Shown here in pieces: positions 1-12,041 of a stretch of 37,281 nucleotides of DNA. The stretch covers positions 1-37,281 of the forward strand of contig FTLJ01000878.1 of NCBI GenBank assembly GCA_900155495.1, in the 5' to 3' direction. This DNA comes from Porogramme epimiltina. Lineage: Eukaryota; Basidiomycota; Agaricomycetes; Polyporales; Polyporaceae. Under the pieces are notes generated by a model that was not told the origin of the DNA, did not search any database, and saw only the letters and a program-made list of their open reading frames with translations. The translations under genes and the position numbers were made by a program. Every line of letters begins with the position of its first letter. The stretch's first letter is position 1.

Positions 1-485
1 TCCCTCCCCCCACCACCATGCGACTCTAGGAATGACACCACTGTGGCCCAGAAACCATCTGATTAGATAGACAAACGAAGCCGGAGCCGTTTCTCACCGC
101 GGGCCACGATGGACCACAGTCCACGCTTCCGCAAAGCGGGCATCTTTGATATCTGCGCTCTAGTGCTCTTGGGTGTATTGTCGGAGTTTCAACTGACGCC
201 CACGAACACCTTATAGTACCCCTGCCCGCTTTGCCTTTCCGCTCCCCCCGCACCCATCGACCCCCCCACCTCTGCACCGGCAACGTCACTGCGCCTCTCG
301 ACGCTTTACCCTCACATGCTGCCCACCCGGCTTCTATTCCGCCCCTGGTGGCCACCATGGCCGAGTTGACGAATAAAACGCGAGCTTTGGGGGCGAAGAG
401 AGCGGCAAGCACATCTCGCTGAACACCTCCAGAAATCGCCTCGCCCTCTCATATTCGCCTTCCCCGCCCCCTACAGACCATCCCA
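1..485 (+). promoter_or_regulatory. 5' flank of the zinc-finger gene, with a uORF
   Basis: This stretch holds no recognisable gene of its own. A weak TATA-like string (TATAG) lies near 212-216. A 21-codon open frame at 357-422 starts in an optimal context (GCCACCATGG) and ends 63 bp before the main ATG at 486. If the transcript starts near the TATA-like site, this would be an upstream ORF that lowers translation of the zinc-finger protein. The transcription start is inferred, not seen. Confidence 0.4.
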
Positions 486-1464
486 ATGGCTTTCCACACT
501 CAGTACCCGTATGGCCCTGCTATGTTTGAGCCTACCGAGTATGTTCCTGCGCTCGAATACTATATGCAGACAGTTCTGACTTAAATGCGCCAGTTTCCTC
601 GGGGCCCCTCTCGTGCAGGACCCAATGCAAGGATACTACGGCTATGAGCAGCCGATCAACCACAACCAGAACGGATTCGAGCTCCAGCAGCTCTCGTTCC
701 CCGAGATGAGCTTCGGTCCAACCGACTTCGCCCCTCAAATGTCCGTCGATCCAGGATACGCCTACTCCGACCAGCTGTTCCGCGACTACGACGAGTTCGT
801 CGCGAACGCGCAATACATCGCGAGCCTTCCGCATAACGCGTATATGGAGGGGCCTTCGACGCCCTTCAATCTGTACCAGAACAGGTTTGTCCTTTGCATG
901 TAATATCACGCGTTCCCACCATACTCATATTCTCACTGTAGTGCCCAGCCGTTCGCAGACCAGTCGCACTACGGGATAAACAGCTACACTGGAAACCCCG
1001 CGCAAACCGTCTACGACAGTGACATCTCGCCCGAGCCCTCCCCTCGAGAGACCCGTGCCCCAACGGCCTCCCGCACCCACGTCCCCGCACCCTCCACGCT
1101 CCCCGCGCACCTACAGCCGATCAGGGTCGACACCCCGCCCGCCCTACCCTGCCCCATCGCGGGGTGCGGCGCGATGGTCGAGACGAAGGACTCCGCGTGG
1201 CGCGGCCACTTCAAGCGCGCGCACCACCGCGACCTCTGCGGCGCGCGGGGCTCCGCGCGCGGAGGAGAGGCGAGCCGCGTGCGCTGCCTGGACCCGGGGT
1301 GCAACGCCGCGCCGATGGCGCTCGAGAGCCTCGGGCGGCACTGGCTCAACCTCCACATCGGGCTCACGTTCCGCTGCCCGGTGTGCGGGCGCGAGGGCCA
1401 GTGGCGGGAGTCGGCGTGCGCGCGGCATATCAAGCGGTGCGCGGAGAACGCGCGCGGGTTGTGA
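486..1464 (+). CDS. C2H2-like three-finger zinc-finger protein
   Basis: Spliced model of three exons: 486-538, 594-884 and 942-1464, giving 288 aa. The first intron (55 nt) has a GTATGT donor, a CTGAC branch-like site and a CAG acceptor. It is chosen because it keeps the frame, whereas splicing to the later CAG at 616-618 would break it. The N-terminal half is rich in Tyr, Gln, Pro and Ser and looks disordered. The last ~110 residues hold three finger-like units: C-x4-C-x13-H-x4-H, C-x4-C-x12-H-x4-H and C-x2-C-x13-H-x3-C. A role as a nuclear DNA-binding regulator is inferred from the fingers alone; I do not recognise a named ortholog. The third exon is far more GC-rich than the first two. The start at 486 is the first ATG in frame. 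An AATAAA lies 182 nt past the stop. Confidence 0.82.
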
Positions 1465-3097
1465 GGGGCGCGCGGGCTGTGGCTTATTTATAATTGGGTA
1501 TTTGGCCCTGTTCGTTTCGACTTTCGATCTTCGTGCACTGTGTACAGCGGTCCGGTGGCAATGTTTCGTTTTCAGCGAGCCCTTGCTGCCTTATACTAGA
1601 GTTGTACCATCCCCAGCGCCATAATTAGAGCTTGGTGATGTTTCTAATAAATTTAAACGCACAGCCCGAACACCTAAGTTCCAGCCTTGGCCCTCGCGCT
1701 CACGTCACCAGTTGGCCAAGATAGCAGTACAAAGTTGAAGAAAGTTCAGACTTAGTCAGCCCTACGCAGTCCTAACGTTCACCAAATCAAAAACAAGAGG
1801 CTCTCCAGAAGCACTTCTTCGAAGGCGTGGTGCACCAGCATATGAATCCCTTCTCCGTAGAACCGCCGCGCGTCGCTAGGCAGCAGCAATGAACTCTCCC
1901 CCGCGCGGGCTCGGCTCAGCCCTGCGGGCCTCGGGACCGTTCAAGTCAATGCCCCACGAAATAGAGTTTCGAAGCCCATCCTCCCGCTCCGCGCGTCGGG
2001 GTGCAGCCGGGGCGGCACTCCCAATACGGCAGGCATTGTACTGGACGCACGCCCCCGCGCGCGGCCGCGCCTCGTGCCCGCCCCCGCAACGCCTCGCCCT
2101 GCGCTTCTGCCTTCGCCGCGTCTTGTTCCACGCTCCAAACGCGTCTCGCCGGATCTTGGCTGTTGTTAGTGTGTCTTCGCTCGCGGCGCAGCGTTTCGGC
2201 CCAGCCACGAGGACCGAAGGGCGCGGTGTGGCCAAAGTTTAACGGTTGGAAATTTTCGAGGCGGCACCGCCGCCGCCGTTCTAGCCTGTTTCGCGAGACG
2301 CGTGCAGTGAGAGAAGCACAGACAATGAAGGCGCAGGGAGGACCGTATACATAGATTAAGTAGTACAACAGTATTACGGCGTCAGGGTAGAGTAAGGGTC
2401 ATACGCGCGTGCGGCCGGGAGAAGAGGGGGGGCGGGAGCGGAAGACAACATTAAAAAGCGACCAACGGCGATAGCGAAACGGAACAACAAACGGGTCGAC
2501 AAACGCAGAACAAGGGATGGGGTGGCGTGGGGGGTGCGGGAGAGGGATATCGAGATATTGCGACGTATTAGGGGGGGTAGGTATGTCCGAGTGTTGCGAG
2601 CGACCGAGAATGCTGGATTAATGGGGCAAATAATAGAATGACGTTCCATCCAGGAGTCGGGGCTGGCTGTGTAGCGAACCCGGTATATCCGAAGGCAAAC
2701 ACAGCGACGGGGCCAGCGAGGGACTGTGGGGCGGGTGCGTGCGAAGGGCTAAGGAAGTGCGAGAAGGCAGGAATTAAGTGTGAGAAGCACCGCTGTAAGG
2801 AAAGGAGGGGGGACGGCGAGCGAGTATGACCATAGTACACGATTACGAGTTAGAGATAAGTAGATGCGTGCATGCGAGGACGAGACGATGATGCGTGAGG
2901 CGTGGAGAGGGATGATGGGATGAGGGAAGTGGGATGTATATGCATGGAGGAGGGCGTGTGTGAGGGAGATGAGGTGATGATGGGGCGGTATTCACAATGA
3001 ACGAAGCCAATAAGTCATAAGAGGGTCATCCGGAGCCAGCAGAATCCAACCGAACGAATGGAGAAGGAGAAGGAGACGTTGCCAGTCAGATGTCGGA
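1465..3097. other. Convergent intergenic region, no gene recognised
   Basis: This 1.6 kb lies between the stop of the zinc-finger gene and the stop of the kinase gene, so it should hold both 3' UTRs. An AATAAA at 1646-1651 is a plausible poly(A) signal for the zinc-finger gene. Around 1880-2370 the DNA is GC-rich and open in several frames on both strands, but no frame shows a known motif. From about 2380 to 3090 the plus strand is purine-rich (repeated GAG, GGA and AGG), which would be a pyrimidine-rich 3' UTR or downstream region for the kinase. Confidence 0.5.
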
Positions 3098-5318
<2,221 letters not shown>

Positions 5319-5555
5319 GGGCGGGTCGAACTGGAGGAGGAGGGGGACGGCGGGGAGGACCAGTTATTGGCGGGGGAGTACAAGAGCCACCGCAAGCGGC
5401 TTTCTCCCAGGCGCCCAGCCGGACCCTTCCCCCGGAGCGCGCGGGGCGGTGCTCGGCCTGCCAAATCCGGCAGCGCCTCCTCCCGGGTGTGTGCTGAAAT
5501 ATCCGATCGCCCTGGCGCGCGTGGCGCCCGCCGCCTCTTGAGACTGCCGCCCACG
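5319..5555. promoter_or_regulatory. Divergent promoter between kinase and macro-domain genes
   Basis: Only 237 bp separate the two start codons, which point away from each other. The stretch is GC-rich and has no clear TATA box. It must carry the core promoters and 5' leaders of both genes, so the two are likely to share regulatory DNA. Co-expression is an inference. Confidence 0.6.
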
Positions 5556-6785
5556 ATGCCCGTCGGACTCGACAAGATCCCCACTCTCCGCGAGCTCTAC
5601 AAGCAGGGCACCCTCAAGGCCGCAGATGCAGTGAAGCTGCGCCATGGGCCCAGCGCGGTCCTCCTCGACAAGGTGTCCCTCTAGTGAGTGTCGTCCCGCG
5701 GGTTGCACCCCGCCGGCATGCCGCGGCAGACCTGATCGAGGCCACCTGCGCGCGACCCGTTGTGCCTCATCCGTCACGGCCTGCACACGCGCGAACTTCC
5801 AGCCAAGGAGACATCACAAGACTCGAGGTCGACTCCGTTGTCAATGCCGCCAATCGCTCGCTTCTCGGTGCGTCTCTTCATTGTCGCCTGCCTTTCTGGG
5901 AACATAACCGTTCGCGCCCCATCCCACGCACCCTCCCCGTCCTTCCTTCCCATCCAGGTGGTGGCGGAGGTGAGCTACTCTTGTACCGCTCGTGTGGCTA
6001 CTTCTAATGACACGTGGATGACCTTTGTAGTTGACGGCGCCATTCACGCTGGCGCAGGTCCTGAGTTGCTTGAGGAGTGTGCGTGCATTGCAGCATCTTT
6101 GATGTGCAATCCCTCTCACCAGATGGGTTCCGGCGGCAGGCCGAAAATTGAATGGATGTGATACTGGAGACGCGAAGATCACGAAGGGTTATGATCTCCC
6201 AGCGTATTTAGCCAATGTTTTGATCCTCGCCGGCATTCATCGTCTGACGCATCGTGGGCTGCAGGCACCACATCATTCACACCGTCGGCCCGATATACTC
6301 GTCCTCCCAGGCGAACATCAAGGCTGAACAGCTGGCGTCGTGCTACAAGACCAGTTTTCAGCTCGCGGCTGCAAACTCCCTGAAACACATCGTGAGGATA
6401 GGGGTCCCATTTTTTCCTTGCGCGTTTGTTCTGAACAACATTCATGTTTAGGCATTCCCTTCAATCTCGACGGGTATCTATGGATATCCTGTTCCAGATG
6501 CCACGCACATTGCATTGAACGTCGCGAGGCAGTTCTTAGAAACACCTGAAGGCGAAAAGGTATGCATTGTACTTTAAACTTTGCCCTGCGGCGGATCGTG
6601 AGATCTATGTCTTGCACAGCTGGACCGGACGATCTTTGTTGTATGGAGTGACGCCGATAAAAGGGTGTACGAGTATGTCTCCGGTATCCGAATCACGCTC
6701 AAGTCACGCGACTAACCCGTGGATGCTGCGCAGATCCCTACTCCCTCTTTACTTCCCTTTGGAAGAGGAAGCCAGCGCTGAATGA
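5556..6785 (+). CDS. Macro-domain protein, ADP-ribose hydrolase-like
   Basis: Nine exons: 5556-5683, 5803-5867, 5958-5969, 6031-6078, 6140-6203, 6265-6391, 6452-6559, 6620-6672 and 6734-6785. They join in phase to 218 aa, a normal length for MacroD-type proteins. Visible motifs: GDIT at 45-48, VVNAAN at 55-60, the GGGGVDG loop at 65-71 with Asp70, HTVGP, and the second loop STGIYGYP at 154-161. Family knowledge: MacroD-type macro domains bind ADP-ribose and remove mono-ADP-ribose from acidic residues or process O-acetyl-ADP-ribose. The Asn of NAAN and the Asp of VDG are the expected key residues, so activity is plausible. An N-terminal helical stretch precedes the domain. Exon 3 is only 12 nt and encodes part of the glycine loop. 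An AATAAA lies at 6850-6855, 65 nt past the stop. The gene is divergent from the kinase. Confidence 0.94.
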
Positions 6786-6849
6786 GACAATGAAACAAGG
6801 GTGCCCGCAGTTCCGTCAATACACTGTACAACAGCAGGACAATATCCCA

Positions 6850-6855
6850 AATAAA
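6850..6855 (+). terminator. Candidate poly(A) signal of the macro-domain gene
   Basis: A perfect AATAAA sits 65 nt past the stop codon, a usual distance for a fungal polyadenylation signal. Fungal signals are degenerate, so cDNA ends would decide. Confidence 0.5.
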
Positions 6856-7414
6856 TGTATTATTATCAACCCTGACCATGGCCTAACGTTCCGCTATCTC
6901 TTGTTCTTATAGGGGGGTCTACATCATCTCAACTACACCCTACACGATTTTCCCCAGACGGGTTTATTGCCTTCTGACAGAACGTCCTGCCCGCGAGACC
7001 TTCTCTCGCTCCTCCGCGCCCGTTCATTATGAAACTGATGCTCCACTCCTCCAATCCAGGAACCCTCCCCGCCTATTTCCCCACTTTTCACGTCCGCTCG
7101 CCAGCAGCACTCATCGCCACTTCCGCGTTCTAGCTCCCCACACCCCGCCCTCACCGTCCTTCCCCATCAGTTCCGAAGCAGGTCCGCGCGCGGCCCGCTC
7201 GGCCCGCGCACATCCCCGCGCAACTCTCACCCCAGCTTCGCGCGTCGTGCGCGCGCGTGGCGGCCCCATGACCGCGTTCGCGCTCGCGCCTCGCCCGCGC
7301 CCGTCTGCTGGGTCTCACGGCAGGCGACCGACGATTCGCCGTAGGGAGGGCACGCTGGCTCGCTTGCGGGGCCGACGCGAGCGACGCCGGGGCCGGGCTG
7401 GGGAGCTCAGGTGG

Positions 7415-7422
7415 TATATAAG
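7415..7422 (+). promoter_or_regulatory. TATA box of the MFS transporter
   Basis: TATATAAG, about 150 bp before the ATG at 7573, in an otherwise GC-rich stretch. It is the best TATA match in the window. Confidence 0.6.
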
Positions 7423-7572
7423 CTTCGTGCACGGGTGCGGGGAGTCTGACGCGGCGTGTGCGCGCTGGGTAGAGACGTGCTCCTCCACTCACTACTTCTT
7501 TCGTTGCACGGCTGCTTACGACACGAACGAGCGATCAACAAGGAGGAAGGAACGAAGGACGGATTCGAAGCG

Positions 7573-9743
7573 ATGGGTAGAGTGTACAACGTTGCGCTTG
7601 CGCTGTTCTGCTCGATAGGTGGGTTGCGTCTGTTCTCCCGGGCGGTTCTAATGTCTCCGAGACCCGGGCTCGCTCTATTTCGGCGAAGACCGCTAATGGT
7701 TCTCGCCGTTCTTCTGTGGATTAGGTTCTTTCTTGTTCGGGTAAGCGGAATGCGGGTTTCGTGGCTCAGTCGAGGGCGGTCGCTCAACCTTGAATTGTAT
7801 GCGGAATACAGCTATGACAGGTGGGTGGATGTATCTTCGTGTGTCAAGAAGATCTCCTTCTGACGAAATACGATTAGCGGTATCATCGCCTCCGTGATCA
7901 CGTTTCCCTTCTTCAAGTCCTTCGTGGGCGATGCCCGAAATTACGACAGTTTATCCGGTGCGGTGGTGTCAACCTTCACTGGTACGGCGTTCTCCCGCAG
8001 CGGATATGAGGACGGACTGGAAAGCTTACTATCCATATATCTACAGGCGGATGTTTCATAGGAGCCGCGGGTGCTGGGTGGACTAATGACAGGTTTGGTC
8101 GGAAGCGGACTGTCCAGGTACGTCTTCTAATTCGTCCGACGCCTCATATCCCACTTATAGACGTGGGATTTTTTTTTAGCTCGGAGCACTCATAGCCATG
8201 TGGGGGTGTGCTATGCAAGCCGGTGCCAACAACTTTGCCTGCATGCTCATTGGACGTATCATAGCTGGCGTCGCAATTGGGTTCGTTCTTGGTTGCGATC
8301 TCCTACTGATGCGCTTCTGACCCCTATCACAGAGTCCTTTCCATGACAGTGCCGCTGTACAACGTGAGACCCCTGCAAACCCTCGCGCACGCAACAATGT
8401 TCTAACAATTCCCCGCAGACCGAGATCGCCCCCCCAAAGCACCGCGGCTTCATCGTCGGACTCGCGCAGCAGATGATCGGCATCGGCTTCGTCGTCGCCA
8501 ACTGGGTCGGGTACGGCTGCCAGTTCATCGACAGCAACTCCCAATGGCGCCTCCCGCTCGGCCTCCAGCTCGTCCCCGCCGGGCTCCTCCTCGTCGGCGG
8601 CCAGTTCATGCCGCGCTCCCCGCGGTGGCTGCTCGAGCACGGGCACGACGACGAGGCGCGCGCGGTCGTGCGCAAGCTGCACGCGGGGAGCTCCGACACG
8701 GAGGCCGACGCCGAGTTCGCGGCGATGCGCGAGACGATCCGCGCCGAGCTCGTCGTGCGCGCGCGCTCGCTCTCGGACCTGTGGGCGACGCGCGGGATGG
8801 CGCGCCGCACGCTCGTCGCGGTCGGCGTGCAGGTGTTCGGGCAGTTCTCGGGCATCAACGTCATCAACTACTTTGGGCCCGCGATGTACAAGGCCCTTGG
8901 GCTCAGCGACGGGCAGTCCCTGCTTGTGCAGGGCATCTACGGCGCAGTCGGGCCGATTACGAACTTCTTGTGAGTGTGTCCCCACTGAGCTGTGCTTGTG
9001 GGTGTGGGTGGACTGATCCTGTGCGCCGTGGACAGTTTCATCACGCTCATCTTGGACACTGTGGGCCGTAAGAAGCCGCTTATGTTCGGCGCGGGCAGTT
9101 TTGTGGTCACCTACTCGATCCTCACGGCGATTGTCGCGTCGTTCCCACCGGATCAGTCAACGAATAATGCTGCACAGCGGGCGGGCATCGCGATGATCTT
9201 CCTCACCAGTATCTTTTTCTCACTCAGTTTTGGCCCTGTCAGTTGGGTGCTTGCTTCTGAGGTGCGCCAGTCCAGGATCCCAAGAGAGTATAGAGATAAC
9301 AGTCCAAGCAGGTATTCCCCACGCGGACACGGTCGATCGGAACCAGTGTCGCTACATGTGCCAACTGGGCCTTCAACGTCCTGTTTTCTCAGGTGAACTT
9401 TTGAGTTCCTGATGTATATGCGGACTATTCTGACCCCGACACATTCCTGTGCATGACAAGGTTTCTACTATCGCCATCACCAACATCTCTTGGAAGTATT
9501 ACCTCGTGTTCATCTGCCTTAACGCGGTCGACTTTATTATCATCACTCTCTTCTTCCCTGAGACGAAGGGTACGTGCTATATACACAACGATGTAGCTAT
9601 CGGAGAGCTAATGTGGCGTGTGGTCACTAGGAAAAACACTCGAGCAGATGGCTGAGATTTTCGGAGACGAGGTCGACACGCACGACGTCCTATCCTCTTC
9701 AGATGCGCATGAGAAACTCGATCATGATCACGAGAAGGCTTGA
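7573..9743 (+). CDS. MFS sugar transporter
   Basis: Twelve exons: 7573-7618, 7725-7740, 7812-7820, 7878-7981, 8047-8117, 8180-8280, 8333-8363, 8419-8969, 9036-9261, 9312-9392, 9461-9569 and 9631-9743. They join in phase to 485 aa. Motifs of the sugar porter family appear in order: FGYDSG after TM1, DRFGRK near 73-78, PRSPRWL at 191-197 (usually PESPRWL), GQFSGINVINYF in the TM7 region, and PETKGKTLEQ from 445. Hydrophobic segments are spaced as in a 12-TM plasma-membrane porter. A hexose or other sugar is the likely substrate, moved by proton symport or facilitated diffusion, but the exact sugar cannot be read from sequence. The C-tail is acidic and His-rich. Exons 2 (16 nt) and 3 (9 nt) are unusually small and together encode the FGYD turn. 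Exon 8 is much more GC-rich than its neighbours. Confidence 0.94.
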
Positions 9744-10040
9744 GCCTTATGCACTGCAACCGAATCAGCTACAATGATTGTTATGTGTCCCATAATGTAC
9801 TATAGAGTTAAGTCACCCTTCGCAATGAATGGAATGGATACGATGCCATAGTGCTTTTTGAGCTCAGAGCGGCGTAATAATATTACTGCCTTACGTCCCC
9901 CTCCAATCGCTGAGGATGTCACGTAGATGGTGCTTTAACTCACCGTCGCTGCTTTATCTTGACCGAACAATGACGCAACCGAGTTTCAGTGTAGACAGTA
10001 TGGATTGCTGGCGATTGTTACAGTCGAAGTAGAGTAAGTT

Positions 10041-10074
10041 GGGGGGGGGGGGGGGGGGGGGGGAAGNNNNNNNN
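10041..10074. repeat. Homopolymer G run followed by an N gap
   Basis: Twenty-three consecutive G at 10041-10063, then AAG, then eight N at 10067-10074. The N block shows that the assembler did not resolve this site, so both the run length and the adjacent bases are uncertain. Any reading frame across it is unreliable. Confidence 0.95.
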
Positions 10075-11935
10075 ATGGGGGAGGAAGATGGCGAGTGCGA
10101 TTGAGGGGACTCTGAATGAGCTAAAATGCATTGGTGGAGTAGGTATGGATGGAGTCCAAGCAAAGACGTGACCTAGCTTGTCAGCTCGTCGCTGGTCTAG
10201 AATACCTCTGCTTCTGGACGTCAACCAGGCCTCCCCCACGGGGAGCAGGAAGTATTAACTTAATCATCGCAGGCTACAAGCCGCAACCCACGACCGGGTG
10301 GCCGTAGTAAGCGAAAACCTCGCCACAAGTTGAAAGCCTGGATGCAGTGCTAGTAAGCTATTTTCCGGGCTTGTTCTTCTGGAAGTTGGTGTGCATGAAA
10401 CATGACACAGCGGTGATCCGGAGAACAGGAACCAACAAGACATGAGAACTCAGGAGAGTCAGGAGAGTCAAAAGGGGATATAACGGAGAGAATACGGTAT
10501 CCGTGGCTACTCGGAAGATGATGTAGCCTCTAAGCCGTCTTTTCGGCTTGAAGATGGAAGCCTGAGGTTCCGTCAATTACGTGAACCAAAGGGGCGAGAG
10601 GCAACAAGAGGGTGGTATGTTGACAAATTCTTAGCCTAGAATGATCGATAATACGATGGCGCGAATAGCGCACAAACTATCCGCGACTACTCGTATATCT
10701 TGTATTGATCACCTAAAAATATGAGTTTGGGGCACAACACAAGTTTAGTAGAGAGGTTCTTGATTCAATTCCTATTGAAGTTGAAAGGTCGTTGGCTCGC
10801 TAGGTCGATAAGCAGAAGTATGCTCTGTGTTTCGGAGTATAAGGCCGGGGCACCGTCTCGAAAAACGAGTTTCTGGTTTCCATGATGGACACTTCCCAAG
10901 GAAGCCGCGATGCGGTCTGACGTCGATACTATGTAACTCAGCGTTAGATTGAACGTTATGGTAGACTATTATAGCATCAATGATGAATTTGAAAAAGACG
11001 CTTGTGTCTCTATCTGTCTGAGAATTAACACGAATGTTAGACAGTCCGCTTATTTAAATACACGGGGGAGGTGGTTGGCGGATGACGAACTTACTTCTTG
11101 GTCCTTGGAACCACTACTAAGTACAAGGAAGAGTGGCGGACAGGCGTCTCTCGCCTGTTGAGTCAGCAACTCGCATGGGCGCTCGTGAGAAAGCCGTTGG
11201 AAATCCCCACCGCTTTAGGGTGAGTAAGCGGCCATAGAGATTCAATCGGGGAGGTCCTGATTTTGGCGATGGCACTCTGGCTTGCTCGCCTTTCTCTGCT
11301 TTCAAAACAAGGCCAGCATGGAGGCTGGTCCCCCATCTCACCAGATCAGTCATCAATTTGGTCGATACCTCTCTTTGTCACCCATGGCCAGCGGCAGCTA
11401 GTGGCATGGGCACAGACGCTGTTGGATACGATGACCTGAACATCAGCTTTGAAGACACGCGCCAGCAGTGTGTAGGATTGGGAGACACAAGTCTAGTGTG
11501 TACGACTTTGATTACTACTACGGCGCCTCTGTAAATGACATCTTCAAATTCAGGCTATCACATCAGCTCTCCGGAGCTACGCCTACGGCAGCATTACGTT
11601 TACCTCGACGATTGCACCATAGGAAGACCAGCCGCCGGCTCCACCAACCCAGATGGCATCGCGCCGATGGGCGCATCTTCTCACAGACACCGTTTGCAAG
11701 CACTGTTGGTGCCTCCTACTCCCGCCAGCCGAAGGTGGCTTGGACCGGCATGCTTGTTCACTGCGCTCAAATTGAAATTGCCGTGTTGTGGTGCCGTGAG
11801 GTACCTCGACGCGGAAGGGTCAGCTGGAAGACACTTGGTCAGCACAGCTCCTCCGTGTACCGAGGAGATCTGCACTGCGTGTGTCGATCCCCAAATGGCT
11901 AAGACAACAAGTTGGGAGGCCAGAGTCTCACTGGG

Positions 11936-11943
11936 TACATAAA
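11936..11943 (+). promoter_or_regulatory. TATA-like element of the first SDR gene
   Basis: TACATAAA, about 100 bp before the ATG at 12042, followed by a pyrimidine-rich leader (repeated CTC and CCC) usual before fungal start codons. Confidence 0.4.
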
Positions 11944-12041
11944 CCGTTGCAATCGACCTCTTCGTCTCCCCAACCCCTCCACCTCATCTACTCATACAAC
12001 CGCATCTATCAAACCCTCTCAAACCCCTTCAACCCATAGAA

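Larger units (their letters stand above)
6786..7572 (+). promoter_or_regulatory. Intergenic region with the MFS transporter promoter
   Basis: The 787 bp between the macro-domain stop and the transporter start hold the macro-domain 3' end and the transporter promoter. A consensus TATA box (TATATAAG) is at 7415-7422, about 150 bp before the ATG. It follows a GC-rich stretch at roughly 7160-7400 that is open in several frames but shows no protein motif. A strong TATA box suggests a regulated rather than constitutive promoter (inference). Confidence 0.6.
9744..12041. other. Gene-poor intergenic region with an assembly gap
   Basis: This 2.3 kb holds no coding region I can support. The composition is closer to AT-balanced than the flanking genes, and open frames are short and without motifs, including those near 10949-11161 and 11468-11942. 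A 23-base G run and eight Ns lie at 10041-10074. A short imperfect tandem (CAGGAGAGT, two copies) is at about 10451-10469. A TATA-like TACATAAA at 11936-11943, about 100 bp before the next ATG, is the likely core promoter of the SDR gene. Confidence 0.5.

Noticed and set aside
539..618. Alternative splice of zinc-finger exon 1 to the acceptor at 616-618
   Set aside because: With the consensus donor at 539 it shifts the frame to an early stop. The acceptor at 591-593 keeps the frame and gives a normal 55-nt intron.
1019..1624. Long plus-strand frame of 201 codons over the zinc-finger exon
   Set aside because: It lies in a different frame from the zinc-finger exon, in GC-rich DNA with few stops. 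Its Arg/Ala-rich product has no motif, while the overlapping frame has ordered Cys/His fingers.
1889..2368. Overlapping open frames on both strands
   Set aside because: All are Arg/Ala/Pro-rich, overlap each other in GC-rich DNA, and lack splice context or domain signatures.
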